Of a stretch of DNA of 64,000 nucleotides, positions 7,437 through 16,892 are shown piece by piece. Source of the stretch: Halomonas sp. S3-1-1 (lineage in GTDB: Bacteria > Pseudomonadota > Gammaproteobacteria > Pseudomonadales > Halomonadaceae); contig NZ_JALGBZ010000007.1 in the NCBI RefSeq assembly GCF_023757625.1, positions 124,001 through 188,000 of the forward strand. Reading direction: 5' to 3'. The notes beneath the pieces were generated by a model. It saw only the letters and a list, made by a program, of their open reading frames with translations. It ran no database searches and had not been told where the DNA came from. Positions within the stretch are counted from its first letter, which is position 1. Every line of letters begins with the position of its first letter. The position numbers and the translations under genes were made by a program.

Positions 7437-9197
7437 ATGCTCAACCGCTATTATCGCGATGAACTCAACTTCTTGAAGCGTCAGGGCCGAGAGTTCGCCG
7501 AGGCGAACCCAAGGCTAAGCCGCTTTCTCTCCGAACGTAGCACCGACCCCGACGTCGAGCGTCTGCTGGAGGGCTTTGCCTTTCTGACCGGACGCATGCG
7601 CGAGAAGGTAGAGGACGAGTTTCCCGAGCTGACCCACTCGTTGATCAGCATGTTGTGGCCCAACTACCTTCGCCCGGTGCCCAGCATGACCGTCGTGCAG
7701 TTCGCGCCAGTGTGGCACGTGCTGAGCCAGCGTCAGCGCGTGGCGCGTGGCACCGAGCTTTCGAGCACGCCCGTCGAAGGGACGACGTGCCTGTTTCGCA
7801 CCTGTCACGATGTCACTCTCTACCCGCTGGCCCACGCCGGCGTCACGGCACGCCACACGCGTGAGAGTTCGATCGTCGAGCTGGCCATGGACGTGCACAG
7901 TGACCAGCCGATGAACGAGCTCGGCCTCGAGGCGCTGCGTCTGCACCTGGGGGGCGATGGCTATACCGCCCGCACGCTGTATCTGTGGATGAGCCACTAT
8001 CTGAGCCGGCTGGAGGTCGAGGTGGACGGCGAACGCCGAACACTGCCGAGTCGCGCGCTGCGCGCCGTCGGTTTCGAGCGCGACCAGGCGCTGTTGCCGT
8101 ATCCGCGCAACGTGCACCAGGGCTATCGCATCCTGCAGGAGTACCTGTGTTTTCCCGAGGCGTTTCACTTCTTCGACGTTCAAGAGCTGGCCGGGGTGAT
8201 GCCTGCCAGCACGGCCTCGCGGGTGACGCTACGTTTCGTGTTCAAGCGCCCGCTACCCACCGATGCGCGTCTGCAGGATGAACACCTGGCGCTTTACTGC
8301 ACGCCGGCGATCAACCTGTTCGAGCATGATGCCGAGCCCATCGACCTGACCGGCGAGCGCAGCGAGTACCGTATCCGCCCGAGCAGCAAGGCGCCATCGC
8401 ATTTCGAAGTATTCAGCGTGGATGACGTGGAAGGCCGGCTGGAGGGCAGCGGCAGCGCTCAGAAAGGCCAGCGCCGCTACGTACCCTTCGAGAGCTTCCA
8501 GCACCAGGTCGAGCGCGATCGCGGGCATGCGTCGCTCTACTATCGCACGCGAGTCGGGGCGAGCCTGCGAGGCGACGGCTTCGATCACGACATTGCCTTT
8601 ATTCGCGGCGACGAAGCCGAATGCCTGGGCCGGCGCGAAACGATATCGCTGCACCTGACCTGCAGCAACCGCGAGCTTCCCGAGCAGTTGACGGTAGGCG
8701 ATCTCAGCGTCGAGACCGAGAAAAGCCCCACTTTCGCCGGCTTTCGCAACATTACCCGGCCCACGCCGGTGCTGCGTCCGGCCATCGACGACAAGCTCTT
8801 GTGGGTGCTGATCTCGAATCTGTCGCTTAACTATCTTTCGCTCCTTAACCGCGATGCGCTCTGCTCGGTACTCAAGGCCTACGACTTCCGTGCGCTGGTC
8901 GACCGTCAGGCCGAGCGCATCGCGCAAAAGCGCCTGTCGGGCATCATCGATATCGATACCCAGCCGGTGGATCGGCTGCGCTGCGGCATGCCGGTGCGCG
9001 GCCTGCGTTCGGTCATGACGCTGGATCAAGACGCTTTTGGCGATGAAGGCGGCCTGTACCTGTTCGGTAGCGTGCTGGCGCGCTTTCTCTCTTTGTACGC
9101 CAGCATCAACTCCTTTCACGAGCTGCAGGTCATCAACCGACAAAACCAGGAGCGTTACGTATGGAGCATGCAGGAGGGGCAGCAGCCTCTGATGTAG
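7437..9197 (+). CDS. tssF: T6SS baseplate protein TssF
   Basis: 586-residue TssF (VasA/ImpG), the largest wedge protein of the baseplate, gp6-like. The start MLNRYYRDELNFLK, the A-x-x-x-P-x-L-S-R-F-L motif, D-P-D-V-E-R-L-L-E-G-F-A-F-L-x-G-R and the L-W-P-N-Y-L-R-P-x-P-S-M segment are family signatures. The C-terminus contains S-L-N-Y-L-S-L and ends F-L-S-L-Y-A-S-I-N-S-F-H, which contacts TssG. It overlaps tssG by 37 bases, implying coupled translation of the F2G wedge. Confidence 0.97.
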   Translation: MLNRYYRDELNFLKRQGREFAEANPRLSRFLSERSTDPDVERLLEGFAFLTGRMREKVEDEFPELTHSLISMLWPNYLRPVPSMTVVQFAPVWHVLSQRQRVARGTELSSTPVEGTTCLFRTCHDVTLYPLAHAGVTARHTRESSIVELAMDVHSDQPMNELGLEALRLHLGGDGYTARTLYLWMSHYLSRLEVEVDGERRTLPSRALRAVGFERDQALLPYPRNVHQGYRILQEYLCFPEAFHFFDVQELAGVMPASTASRVTLRFVFKRPLPTDARLQDEHLALYCTPAINLFEHDAEPIDLTGERSEYRIRPSSKAPSHFEVFSVDDVEGRLEGSGSAQKGQRRYVPFESFQHQVERDRGHASLYYRTRVGASLRGDGFDHDIAFIRGDEAECLGRRETISLHLTCSNRELPEQLTVGDLSVETEKSPTFAGFRNITRPTPVLRPAIDDKLLWVLISNLSLNYLSLLNRDALCSVLKAYDFRALVDRQAERIAQKRLSGIIDIDTQPVDRLRCGMPVRGLRSVMTLDQDAFGDEGGLYLFGSVLARFLSLYASINSFHELQVINRQNQERYVWSMQEGQQPLM

Positions 9198-10183
9198 CGC
9201 TAGCGCCGCTGGTGAATAGGGCGCGACGCTTTGATTTTTTTCAACTGGTAGAGCTTCTGCACCGCCGTCATGACGACGACCTGGAGCAGCGGTCTGGCGG
9301 TAGCGTGTCCGCGTTTTCACGCGTGAACTACAGAACCTCGGCGTCGCTGGGATTTCCCGGCAGCGACGTACTGGCGCTGGAAACCGGTGAACCGGGTCAG
9401 TACGCCATGGAGGTGAGCTTTCTGGGGCTTCAGGGCGCCCAGTCGCCGCTGCCGAGCTACTACCTGGAGGCACTGGCCCATGCCTCGGCGCACCAAGAGG
9501 GCAGCGCGAGCGATTTTCTGAATTTCTTCAATCATCGCCTGCTGACCCTGATGCACCGCAACTGGCGCAAGTATCGCCACTACGTGCGCTATCAGGATAA
9601 CGCTCGGGACGGCTTTTCGGCCGCGGTGTTCGCCCTGGTGGGGCTGGCCGACGAGGAGCTTCGCGGCGAGACGTCGATCAACTGGAGCAAGATGCTGGCC
9701 TATGCCGGCCTGCTGGCGGGGCGCTCGCGCTCGCCGGAAGTGGTCTGCGGCATCGTCAGCCACTGTTTCGATCTTGTACGCGTCGAAATCGAACAGTGGG
9801 TCAAGCGCTGGGTGGAGATTCCCCTGGACCAGCGAAGCCGCGTCGGGCTCGGCGCCATGACGCTGGGCGAGGATCTGGTCGCCGGCGAACGCGTTGCCGA
9901 TGTTCAAGGCAAGTTCGCGCTCTGCCTGCGTGGCTTGAGCCTTGAGCGCTTTCGCGACTTTCTGCCCGACGGCCAGGAGCACGAGCCGCTGAAGACCCTG
10001 GTGAGCTTCGTACTGCGCGAGCCGCTGGCCTATGACCTGGAGCTCGAGCTTCTGGAAAGCGAAGTGAAGCCGATGCGTCTGGGCGATGCGGGTTCCTGTC
10101 AACTGGGCTGGACCACGTTTGTAGACCCCGAAGGCGACGAAGAAGCCACGCGTCGTCGCGTACGTATCCAAATGATGAGTTGA
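9161..10183 (+). CDS. tssG: T6SS baseplate protein TssG
   Basis: 340-residue TssG (VasB/ImpH), which binds two TssF copies in the wedge. Family patterns are F-D-F-F-Q-L-V-E-L-L-H-R near the N-terminus, V-N-Y-R-T-S-A-S-L-G-F-P, L-G-L-Q-G-A-Q-S-P-L-P-S-Y-Y and F-N-H-R-L-L-T-L-M-H-R-N-W-R-K-Y. ATG 9161 lies inside the tssF end; the residues before the first conserved block (about 20, Ala-rich) show no other plausible start. The stop is 3 bases before tagH. Confidence 0.96.
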   Translation: MEHAGGAAASDVALAPLVNRARRFDFFQLVELLHRRHDDDLEQRSGGSVSAFSRVNYRTSASLGFPGSDVLALETGEPGQYAMEVSFLGLQGAQSPLPSYYLEALAHASAHQEGSASDFLNFFNHRLLTLMHRNWRKYRHYVRYQDNARDGFSAAVFALVGLADEELRGETSINWSKMLAYAGLLAGRSRSPEVVCGIVSHCFDLVRVEIEQWVKRWVEIPLDQRSRVGLGAMTLGEDLVAGERVADVQGKFALCLRGLSLERFRDFLPDGQEHEPLKTLVSFVLREPLAYDLELELLESEVKPMRLGDAGSCQLGWTTFVDPEGDEEATRRRVRIQMMS

Positions 10184-10186
10184 ACC

Positions 10187-11566
10187 ATGCAAGCCGATCC
10201 GTTTGACGCCATAACGCTGGTGGTCCTGAACAGCGAACAGCTCGAGGGCCGCTCTTCCAGCAGCCACGTTTTTCACAGTGACGGAGGCACGCTCGGAAGC
10301 GGCGATGCCGATGGCTGGCTGCTTCAGGACCAAGCACGAAGAATCAAGCCGCATCACGCCGAGATCACCAAGGCCGACGGCAAGTTCTGTTTGGTGGACA
10401 CCAGCGGCTACACCTTTATCAACGGGGCCACGCTGCCGGTCGGACGCAACCGAAAGGTCGCTCTGCGCGATGGCGACGAGCTGAACGTGGGCATTTATCG
10501 GCTCAAGGTCCATCTGGGCAACCGTCACGCTTGGCAGCCGGGCGTGCATTCGCTCACCACGTTGGTCGACGAGGAGCAGGAGGACGTCACCGGCGATGCG
10601 GGCACCGGACCCTTGCAGCGCGAGCAGGGAGGCGAGCTCGAGCGCTTGGACCAGCGTGAGGATCCGATTGAGGCGCTTGGCGGAGTGATTCCTGGCTCAC
10701 TCCAGCACGACCCAATGAGAGCTTTGGACGATAGCCAGCCGTTCGCGCGCGGAATCGACCCGCTGGAAGAGCTGCCGTTCACGCGTAACGAACACTACGG
10801 GCAAGGCACACAGGAGCCACGCGAAGAAGCGGTGCGTCTTCCCGGCATCAAACCCTTAACCGGCACAAGAAAGCAGAGGAGCAGTGACATGGATGAGCGG
10901 CAACTGAACGACCTGGAGCGCTCGGTAGGCGAACAGCTGGAAGACCGCTGGCAAAAGCCGATGCCACAGGAGTTGAGCCATGTGGGGGCCGACCCGCTGC
11001 TTCGCGGTTTGGGGCTCGATCTGGCGTTTCGCGACAGCGGCGAGCAGCAGGCGTTTCTGGAAGAGGCCGGCCAGACCCTGCGCGCCACCATCGATGGCCT
11101 GCGCTCGCTCCAGCAGACCCAGAACGACAGCAAATACCCGCTGCGTGACCGTCGCCTCCAGCCCATCGAGGACAACCCGCTGCGCTTGGGGCTCTCCTTC
11201 GAAGAGACCGCCGAGACCATGTTTTCGGCCCAGCGCAGCTACGTGCATCTCTCCGCGCCCGAGGCGGTCGCCGAAAGCCTTCGCCACCAGGGCCAGCATC
11301 AGGCAGGCGTGGAAGAGGCGATCGGCGAAGCGCTGGGCGCCATTCTGGATGCCTTCTCACCAGAAGCGATGCTCAAGCGCTTTCACGCCTACCGGGGGGC
11401 GGGCAACCGGATCGAGAACGAGGATGGCTGGGCCTGGGAAATGTACCAGCACTACTACCGCGAACTCATCTCCAACCGCCAGCAGGGTTTTCAGAAACTG
11501 TTCTGGGAAGTGTTCGAGCAGGCCTACGACCAGTCCGTTCGCCGCCAGCAGCGAGATGCACCATGA
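10187..11566 (+). CDS. tagH: T6SS FHA-domain protein TagH
   Basis: 459-residue accessory protein with an N-terminal forkhead-associated domain (about residues 10-110, with I-K-P-H-H-A-E-I, D-x-S-G-Y-T-F-I-N-G and L-R-D-G-D-E-L-N-V-G), an acidic disordered linker (about 120-240) and the conserved TagH/ImpI C-terminal region (about 270-455). FHA domains bind phosphothreonine. In Pseudomonas aeruginosa H1-T6SS this protein is the target of the PpkA kinase and PppA phosphatase, but neither gene is present in this cluster; Vibrio cholerae has the same kinase-less arrangement. It overlaps tssJ by four bases. Confidence 0.93.
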   Translation: MQADPFDAITLVVLNSEQLEGRSSSSHVFHSDGGTLGSGDADGWLLQDQARRIKPHHAEITKADGKFCLVDTSGYTFINGATLPVGRNRKVALRDGDELNVGIYRLKVHLGNRHAWQPGVHSLTTLVDEEQEDVTGDAGTGPLQREQGGELERLDQREDPIEALGGVIPGSLQHDPMRALDDSQPFARGIDPLEELPFTRNEHYGQGTQEPREEAVRLPGIKPLTGTRKQRSSDMDERQLNDLERSVGEQLEDRWQKPMPQELSHVGADPLLRGLGLDLAFRDSGEQQAFLEEAGQTLRATIDGLRSLQQTQNDSKYPLRDRRLQPIEDNPLRLGLSFEETAETMFSAQRSYVHLSAPEAVAESLRHQGQHQAGVEEAIGEALGAILDAFSPEAMLKRFHAYRGAGNRIENEDGWAWEMYQHYYRELISNRQQGFQKLFWEVFEQAYDQSVRRQQRDAP

Positions 11567-12102
11567 GCACTGCCACGTTTGCACGGCTCGCGTGCATAGC
11601 CTGCCTGTGCCTGCTGTTCACCGGCTGCGCCTCGACTCGGGAGGCGGCGGGCAAGACCTGGGAGGTGATGCGCGACCCGTCGATCCCCGTGGGCTATCCG
11701 GAAGATCGCCCGACGCTAGTTGATCTCAGCATGGTCTCCGAGCCCGATGCCAACCCCAACGTGGAGGGTGAAGGGACGCCGCTGCGCTTTCAGGTGCTGC
11801 AGCTCAAGGACGACTCGATGCTGATGGCGGCGGATATCCTGCAGCTCAACAGCGATCTGGAAGAAGCGTTGGGTACCAACTACCTGACCCACGACGATTT
11901 CACCTTGCTGCCGGGGCAGTGGAAGTTCTACGAGCCCTTCGAAATCGACGAACAGACCCGTTATATCGGTGTTATCGCCTTCTACGCCACGCCCAACGAA
12001 GCGCAGTGGAAGAAGGTCGTAAAAGTAAGAAGCCGCGCCGAGCACTATCACCTGCTTGTTCACCTCCGTGACAGCGAAGTCGAGCTAAGGAAGGAGGAGT
12101 AA
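11563..12102 (+). CDS. tssJ: T6SS outer-membrane lipoprotein TssJ
   Basis: 179-residue lipoprotein that anchors the membrane complex to the outer membrane and binds periplasmic TssM. The signal peptide is hydrophobic with a lipobox L-F-T-G-C and lipidated Cys22; three more cysteines lie in the signal sequence. The mature domain has the transthyretin-like TssJ pattern, with the L1 loop near D-D-S-M-L-M-A-A-D-I and the strand Y-I-G-V-I-A-F-Y. Start overlaps tagH (ATGA); the stop TAA shares its last base with the ATG of tssK. Confidence 0.95.
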   Translation: MSTATFARLACIACLCLLFTGCASTREAAGKTWEVMRDPSIPVGYPEDRPTLVDLSMVSEPDANPNVEGEGTPLRFQVLQLKDDSMLMAADILQLNSDLEEALGTNYLTHDDFTLLPGQWKFYEPFEIDEQTRYIGVIAFYATPNEAQWKKVVKVRSRAEHYHLLVHLRDSEVELRKEE

Positions 12103-13436
12103 TGGCCAGTCGTAACCGCGTGGTATGGAGCGAGGGGCTGTTCATCAAGCCCCAGCATTTCCAGCAGCAGCAGCGAAGCCTCGAGGGGCTTGTCGATACG
12201 CGTCTCAAGGGAGTGAGCCACTATCTCTACGGCTTTCTGACCCTGGAACTCAACAACGAGTTTCTAAGCTTTGGGCGTATCGCCATCAGCCGGGCCAGCG
12301 GCATCATGCCGGACGGCGTGGCGTTTCACCTGCCCAGCGACGATCTCGAGCCCGGCGCGCTCGAGATCGATGATGCGAGCATCACCAACCAGGTCGTCTA
12401 CCTGGGCATTCCGCTCTCGACCGACGGCGTGGGCGAGGTGCGCTGGCCCGGGGACGATCTGCCCGCGCGCTATCGCATGACCACACGCAGCGTACGCGAC
12501 CTGCACTCTCAGGAGGGCGCGACGACCGAGCTGGACGTCGCTCGCGTATCGCCGCGGCTGCTGCTGGAGCGCGACGACCGAAGCGGCTATGCCTGCCTGG
12601 CCGTGGCACGTATCGTCGAGCGTCGTCCGGACGGAAGCCTCGTGCTCGACGAGCAGTTTCTGCCGACACTTTTGAACGTCCAGGCCGCTCCCGGCCTCCA
12701 GCGCTTCATCGGCGAGATGGCGGGACTGATGCGTGAGCGCGCGCGCAACATTGCTCAGCGCCTCTCGACGCCACATCAGGCCGGCGTGGCGGACGTCGCG
12801 GATTTCATGCTGCTGCAGCTTCTGAACCGCGCCCAGCCACGCTTTCAGCATCTGGCGCGCTTGGGCCAGCTCCACCCGGAGCGCCTCTACGACACCATGC
12901 ACGAGATCGCCTGTGAACTGGTCACTTTCACCGATGAGTCGCGCCTGCCGCCGGAGTGCCCGGCCTACGATCACGACCACCCGGACCGTGCCTTCCGGCC
13001 GCTGATGAAGATGCTGCGACAGGCGCTGTCCACGGTGCTGGAACCTCGCGCCGTGGCGATCCAGCTGCAGTCGCGCCGTTTCGGGCTGCTGGTGGCACCG
13101 CTGTCCGACATCAGCCTGATCGAGTCGGCCCAGTTCATTCTCGCGGTGCGCGCCGACATGCCCGGCGAGCGGCTGCGCAAGCTGTTCCTGCAGCAGACCA
13201 AGGTCGCAAGCGTGGAACGTATTCGCGATCTGATCAGCCTGCAGTTGCCGGGTGTGCCGCTGGAGCCGCTACCGGTGGCCCCGCGAGAACTGCCCTATCA
13301 CGCTGGCTACACCTACTTCCAGTTGGACCGCCAGAGCGAGGCCTGGAGCATGCTCGACGGCGCCAGCGGTTTTGCGTTCCACGTGGCCGGGGAGTTCCCG
13401 GGGCTCGAAATGCAGTTCTGGGCGATCAGGAGTTAA
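12102..13436 (+). CDS. tssK: T6SS baseplate protein TssK
   Basis: 444-residue TssK (VasE/ImpJ), the trimeric protein linking the TssEFG wedge to the membrane complex. N-terminal shoulder hallmark V-V-W-S-E-G-L-F-I-K-P-Q-H-F-Q-Q is complete. The P-P-E-C-P-A-Y-D-H-D motif sits in the middle, and the C-terminal head ends L-D-R-Q-S-E-A-W...F-A-F-H-V-A-G-E-F-P-G-L-E. Length matches the family (about 440-450). It follows tssJ with a one-base overlap and precedes tssL by 3 bases. Confidence 0.97.
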   Translation: MASRNRVVWSEGLFIKPQHFQQQQRSLEGLVDTRLKGVSHYLYGFLTLELNNEFLSFGRIAISRASGIMPDGVAFHLPSDDLEPGALEIDDASITNQVVYLGIPLSTDGVGEVRWPGDDLPARYRMTTRSVRDLHSQEGATTELDVARVSPRLLLERDDRSGYACLAVARIVERRPDGSLVLDEQFLPTLLNVQAAPGLQRFIGEMAGLMRERARNIAQRLSTPHQAGVADVADFMLLQLLNRAQPRFQHLARLGQLHPERLYDTMHEIACELVTFTDESRLPPECPAYDHDHPDRAFRPLMKMLRQALSTVLEPRAVAIQLQSRRFGLLVAPLSDISLIESAQFILAVRADMPGERLRKLFLQQTKVASVERIRDLISLQLPGVPLEPLPVAPRELPYHAGYTYFQLDRQSEAWSMLDGASGFAFHVAGEFPGLEMQFWAIRS

Positions 13437-13439
13437 GCC

Positions 13440-14276
13440 ATGCAACACTTAGCAAGCGACGGTGGGAGCGCTGCGCCGCGCGGTTCCATGAAAGGGCGCC
13501 ACGAAGACCTGATCAACGAGCGTGGGCTCGAGCATTTGATCCACAGCCACGCCGAGCAGCTCGATGCCGACGAGGATTACTGGTTCCGGCTGCGCGGCCA
13601 CAACCTCAACCCGTTGGTCGATGCCGCCGGAAGCCTTCTGGGCATGGTAGTTCGGGTACGCCAGCTCGATCACGTATCCGATGTCGAGCGTCTCTACCGT
13701 CAGGTGGTGGACGAGATTGCCGCCATCGAGATCGAGCTGACCGAGCAAGGCTATGACCGCGCTACGCTTCTGGCATATCGCTACGTGCTCTGCTCCTTCA
13801 TTGACGAGGCGGTCATGGGTATGCCTTGGGGGCGGCAGAGCAAGTGGGCGGAGCACTCGCTGCTCGCCCGCTTTCACAACGAGACCTGGGGCGGAGAGAA
13901 GGTGTTCTCGATTCTCGCGCGCCTACAGCAAGAGCCGCAGCGCTATCGGGACATGCTCGCCTTTATTTACCTGTGCCTGTGCCTGGGCTTCGAAGGTCGC
14001 TACCGAGTCATGTCCCACGGGCGCGACGAGTACGAGCAGATCGTGCGCGCTCTGGGCGACCAGCTCTCCTCTATGGAGCCGCCCACCGAAGACAGACTGA
14101 CCCAGCCGCTTCACAACGTGGTCCAGGGAAGAAAGCGCCGCGGCGCGACCTTTCCCGTATGGGGCATCTTTGCGCTATTCGCCGTGGCCATGGTGGCCGT
14201 CTATCTGGGTTTCTCGCTGTCGCTCGACCGGCAAGCCGAACAGCTCACCACGCTTCTCAACCAACTTTACCGTTAG
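13440..14276 (+). CDS. tssL: T6SS inner-membrane protein TssL (DotU family)
   Basis: 278-residue C-tail-anchored inner-membrane protein. The cytoplasmic hook domain carries N-P-L-V-D-A-A, A-Y-R-Y-V-L-C-S-F-I-D-E-A-V and the C-L-G-F-E-G-R-Y motif. One transmembrane helix lies at about residues 238-260 and only a short periplasmic tail follows, so there is no fused OmpA-like peptidoglycan-binding domain and no separate TagL/TagN gene here. The peptidoglycan anchor, if any, must come from elsewhere. The stop codon overlaps the ribosome site (TTAGGAG) of tssH. Confidence 0.95.
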   Translation: MQHLASDGGSAAPRGSMKGRHEDLINERGLEHLIHSHAEQLDADEDYWFRLRGHNLNPLVDAAGSLLGMVVRVRQLDHVSDVERLYRQVVDEIAAIEIELTEQGYDRATLLAYRYVLCSFIDEAVMGMPWGRQSKWAEHSLLARFHNETWGGEKVFSILARLQQEPQRYRDMLAFIYLCLCLGFEGRYRVMSHGRDEYEQIVRALGDQLSSMEPPTEDRLTQPLHNVVQGRKRRGATFPVWGIFALFAVAMVAVYLGFSLSLDRQAEQLTTLLNQLYR

Positions 14277-14284
14277 GAGATCTC

Positions 14285-16888
14285 ATGCTCAGGGTAGAGC
14301 TACCGGCGCTCATTGACCGACTCAACGCGATCGCTCGCCAAGGCCTCGAGCAGGCCGCGGTGCTGTGCGCCCAGCAGGAGGCGCCCGAGGTCACAGCGGG
14401 CCACCTGCTTCAGGCGCTGCTCGACCAGCCGCTTTGCGACGTGCGTACGCTATGCGAGCAGATGGATGTGGACATCGAAGCGCTGCGCGCCGAGCTTGCC
14501 GAAGAAAACCTTCCCGCGCGCGCGCTGGACGTCGCCACGCCCAGCTTCTCGCCGCTTCTGATCGAGCTTCTTCAAGACGCCTGGCTGCTGGCCGCCACCG
14601 AGTACCAGCACCGCACGCTGCGCAGCGGAGCGATCTTTACCGCGCTTTTGCACACGCCCGAGCGCTATCTCGGCCCGGGCTCGCGGCGGCGTCTCGCGGA
14701 CATCAACCGTGAGACCCTGCGCCGCCGACTCGACGCGCTGACCGCGGACTCCGCCGAAGCCCCGCAGGGAACGCCGGAGCCGTCTTCCCGCCAGAGCGCC
14801 AAGGCAGACGATAGCGCGCTGGCACGCTTTGCCACCTCGCTCACCGAACAGGCGCGTAAGGGCGAGCTCGACCCGGTGCTGGGGCGTGACCCGGAAATCG
14901 ACCAGATGCTCGATATCCTGGGGCGGCGGCGCAAGAACAACCCGATCGTGATCGGCGACGCCGGAGTCGGCAAGAGCGCCGTAGTCGAAGGACTGGCCGC
15001 GCGCATCGTGGCCGGCGAGGTGCCCGCCGCGCTCAGCGGGGTCGAACTGCTGTCCCTGGATCTCGGCGCTCTGCAGGCTGGCGCTGCGGTCAAGGGCGAG
15101 TTCGAGAAGCGCCTCAAGGCGGTCATCGACGAGGTCAAGAACGCCGCCCGTCCTACGCTCTTGTTCATCGACGAAGCCCACACGCTGATCGGCGCAGGCA
15201 ACCAGGAGGGCGGCGGCGACGCGGCCAACCTTTTGAAGCCCGCGTTGGCCCGTGGTGAACTGCGCACCATCGCTGCCACCACCTGGCGCGAGTACAAGAA
15301 GTATTTCGAGAAGGACCCGGCGCTGTCACGGCGCTTCCAGCCCGTGGCCCTCGACGAGCCGAGCATCGATCAAGCGCTGGTCATCCTTCGGGGCTTGCGA
15401 GACGTTTACGAGCGAGCCCACGGCGTGCTGATCGGCGACAGCGGCCTGCGCGCCGCCGCCGCGCTGTCCGCGCGTTACCTGGCCGGGCGCCAACTTCCGG
15501 ACAAGGCGATCGACGTGCTGGATACCGCCTGTACGCGCTTGGCCCAGGCGCTGGACACGCCACCGCGCCAACTGAGCCACCTGAAAAGCGCGCACACTGC
15601 CGCTCTTCGCGAGCGCGACCAGCTAGCGCGCGAGACGCTTCTGGGCCGCGCGCCGGAGGCCACCTTGGCAGAGGCACTGGACGAGCGTTTGGCCGGGCTC
15701 GACGAGCAGCTCACCACGCTGGAAGCGGCCTGGCAGGCGCAGCGCGAATGCGTGGACGCCATCGTCGAGCTGCACCGCCAGTTGCTCGACGCCGAACCGT
15801 CGAGCGATACGGCGAGTCTTCATGCCGAGCTTGCCGAGCGCGAGACTCAGTTAAAGCAGTTACAGCACGCCTTCGCGCTGGTCAACCCGAGCGTGGAAGA
15901 GGCGCAGATCGCCCAAGTGATCGGCGACTGGACCGGCGTACCGGTCGAGCGCATGACCAGCGACGAGCTGACCCGGCTGACCGAACTGCCGGAGCACTTG
16001 GGTCATCTCATCAAGGGCCAGGATGTGGCCATCGAGCGTATCCATCGTCACCTGCTCACTGCCCGGGCCGACCTGCGTCGCCCCGGCCGACCGCTGGGGG
16101 CGTTCTTGCTCGCCGGGCCTAGCGGCGTGGGCAAGACCGAAACAGTAGTGCAAATCGCCGAGCAGCTCTACGGCGGACGCGAGTTTCTTATCACCATCAA
16201 CATGTCCGAATACCAGGAGAAGCATACCGTTTCGCGGTTGATCGGCTCGCCACCGGGCTATGTCGGCTTCGGTGAAGGCGGGCTTCTGACCGAGGCGATC
16301 CGCAAACGGCCCTACTCGGTGGTGCTGCTCGATGAGGTGGAAAAGGCGCATCCGGACGTGCTCAACCTGTTCTACCAGGCTTTCGACAAGGGGGAGCTCG
16401 CCGACGGAGAGGGACGGCTGATCGACTGTAAGAACGTGCTGTTCTTTCTCACCTCGAATCTCGGATTCGAGCAGATCAACCGCTATCACAACGATCCTGC
16501 TGCCCTCCTTGATGCGCTCTACCCGGTACTGGCGGACTTCTTCAAGCCGGCGCTGCTGGCGCGCATGGAAGTGGTGCCCTACCTGCCGCTGGATGGCGAC
16601 ACGCTTCGCGACATCGTCGGCGCCAAGCTCGAAACGCTGGCAAAGCGCATCCGTTCGCGCCATCCAAAGGCCGAGGTGGTGCTCGACGACGCCCTGCTGG
16701 ACGCTATTTGTGTGCGCGCCACGCGCAGCGAAAATGGCGCGCGCATGCTCGAATCGGTGATCGACGGCGAACTGCTGCCGCCGCTGTCCAGGGCGCTTCT
16801 GGAGCGCATGGCGCGCCGCGAGGCGATCTCGCGCGTGGTGCTCGGTGTCGACGCCGAGAGCCACACCTTCAAGGCGGAGGTCGCTTGA
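14285..16888 (+). CDS. clpV: T6SS sheath-recycling ATPase TssH (ClpV)
   Basis: 867-residue AAA+ unfoldase that disassembles contracted TssBC sheaths. Domains: ClpV N-domain (about 1-160), AAA1 with Walker A at 224-231 (G-D-A-G-V-G-K-S), a coiled-coil middle region (about 415-560), AAA2 with Walker A at 611-618 (G-P-S-G-V-G-K-T) and a C-terminal D2 small domain. An upstream in-frame extension exists, but ATG 14285 with AGGAG directly ahead is the true start. It differs from the general chaperone ClpB, which is encoded at 59105, in the T6SS-specific N-domain and the [18 protein letters not shown] segment. Confidence 0.97.
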   Translation: MLRVELPALIDRLNAIARQGLEQAAVLCAQQEAPEVTAGHLLQALLDQPLCDVRTLCEQMDVDIEALRAELAEENLPARALDVATPSFSPLLIELLQDAWLLAATEYQHRTLRSGAIFTALLHTPERYLGPGSRRRLADINRETLRRRLDALTADSAEAPQGTPEPSSRQSAKADDSALARFATSLTEQARKGELDPVLGRDPEIDQMLDILGRRRKNNPIVIGDAGVGKSAVVEGLAARIVAGEVPAALSGVELLSLDLGALQAGAAVKGEFEKRLKAVIDEVKNAARPTLLFIDEAHTLIGAGNQEGGGDAANLLKPALARGELRTIAATTWREYKKYFEKDPALSRRFQPVALDEPSIDQALVILRGLRDVYERAHGVLIGDSGLRAAAALSARYLAGRQLPDKAIDVLDTACTRLAQALDTPPRQLSHLKSAHTAALRERDQLARETLLGRAPEATLAEALDERLAGLDEQLTTLEAAWQAQRECVDAIVELHRQLLDAEPSSDTASLHAELAERETQLKQLQHAFALVNPSVEEAQIAQVIGDWTGVPVERMTSDELTRLTELPEHLGHLIKGQDVAIERIHRHLLTARADLRRPGRPLGAFLLAGPSGVGKTETVVQIAEQLYGGREFLITINMSEYQEKHTVSRLIGSPPGYVGFGEGGLLTEAIRKRPYSVVLLDEVEKAHPDVLNLFYQAFDKGELADGEGRLIDCKNVLFFLTSNLGFEQINRYHNDPAALLDALYPVLADFFKPALLARMEVVPYLPLDGDTLRDIVGAKLETLAKRIRSRHPKAEVVLDDALLDAICVRATRSENGARMLESVIDGELLPPLSRALLERMARREAISRVVLGVDAESHTFKAEVA

Positions 16889-16892
16889 CATC

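Noticed and set aside
13826..14284. In-frame upstream extension of clpV.
   Set aside because: It lies wholly within tssL and codes for an Arg-rich, non-conserved sequence; the start at 14285 has an ideal ribosome site.
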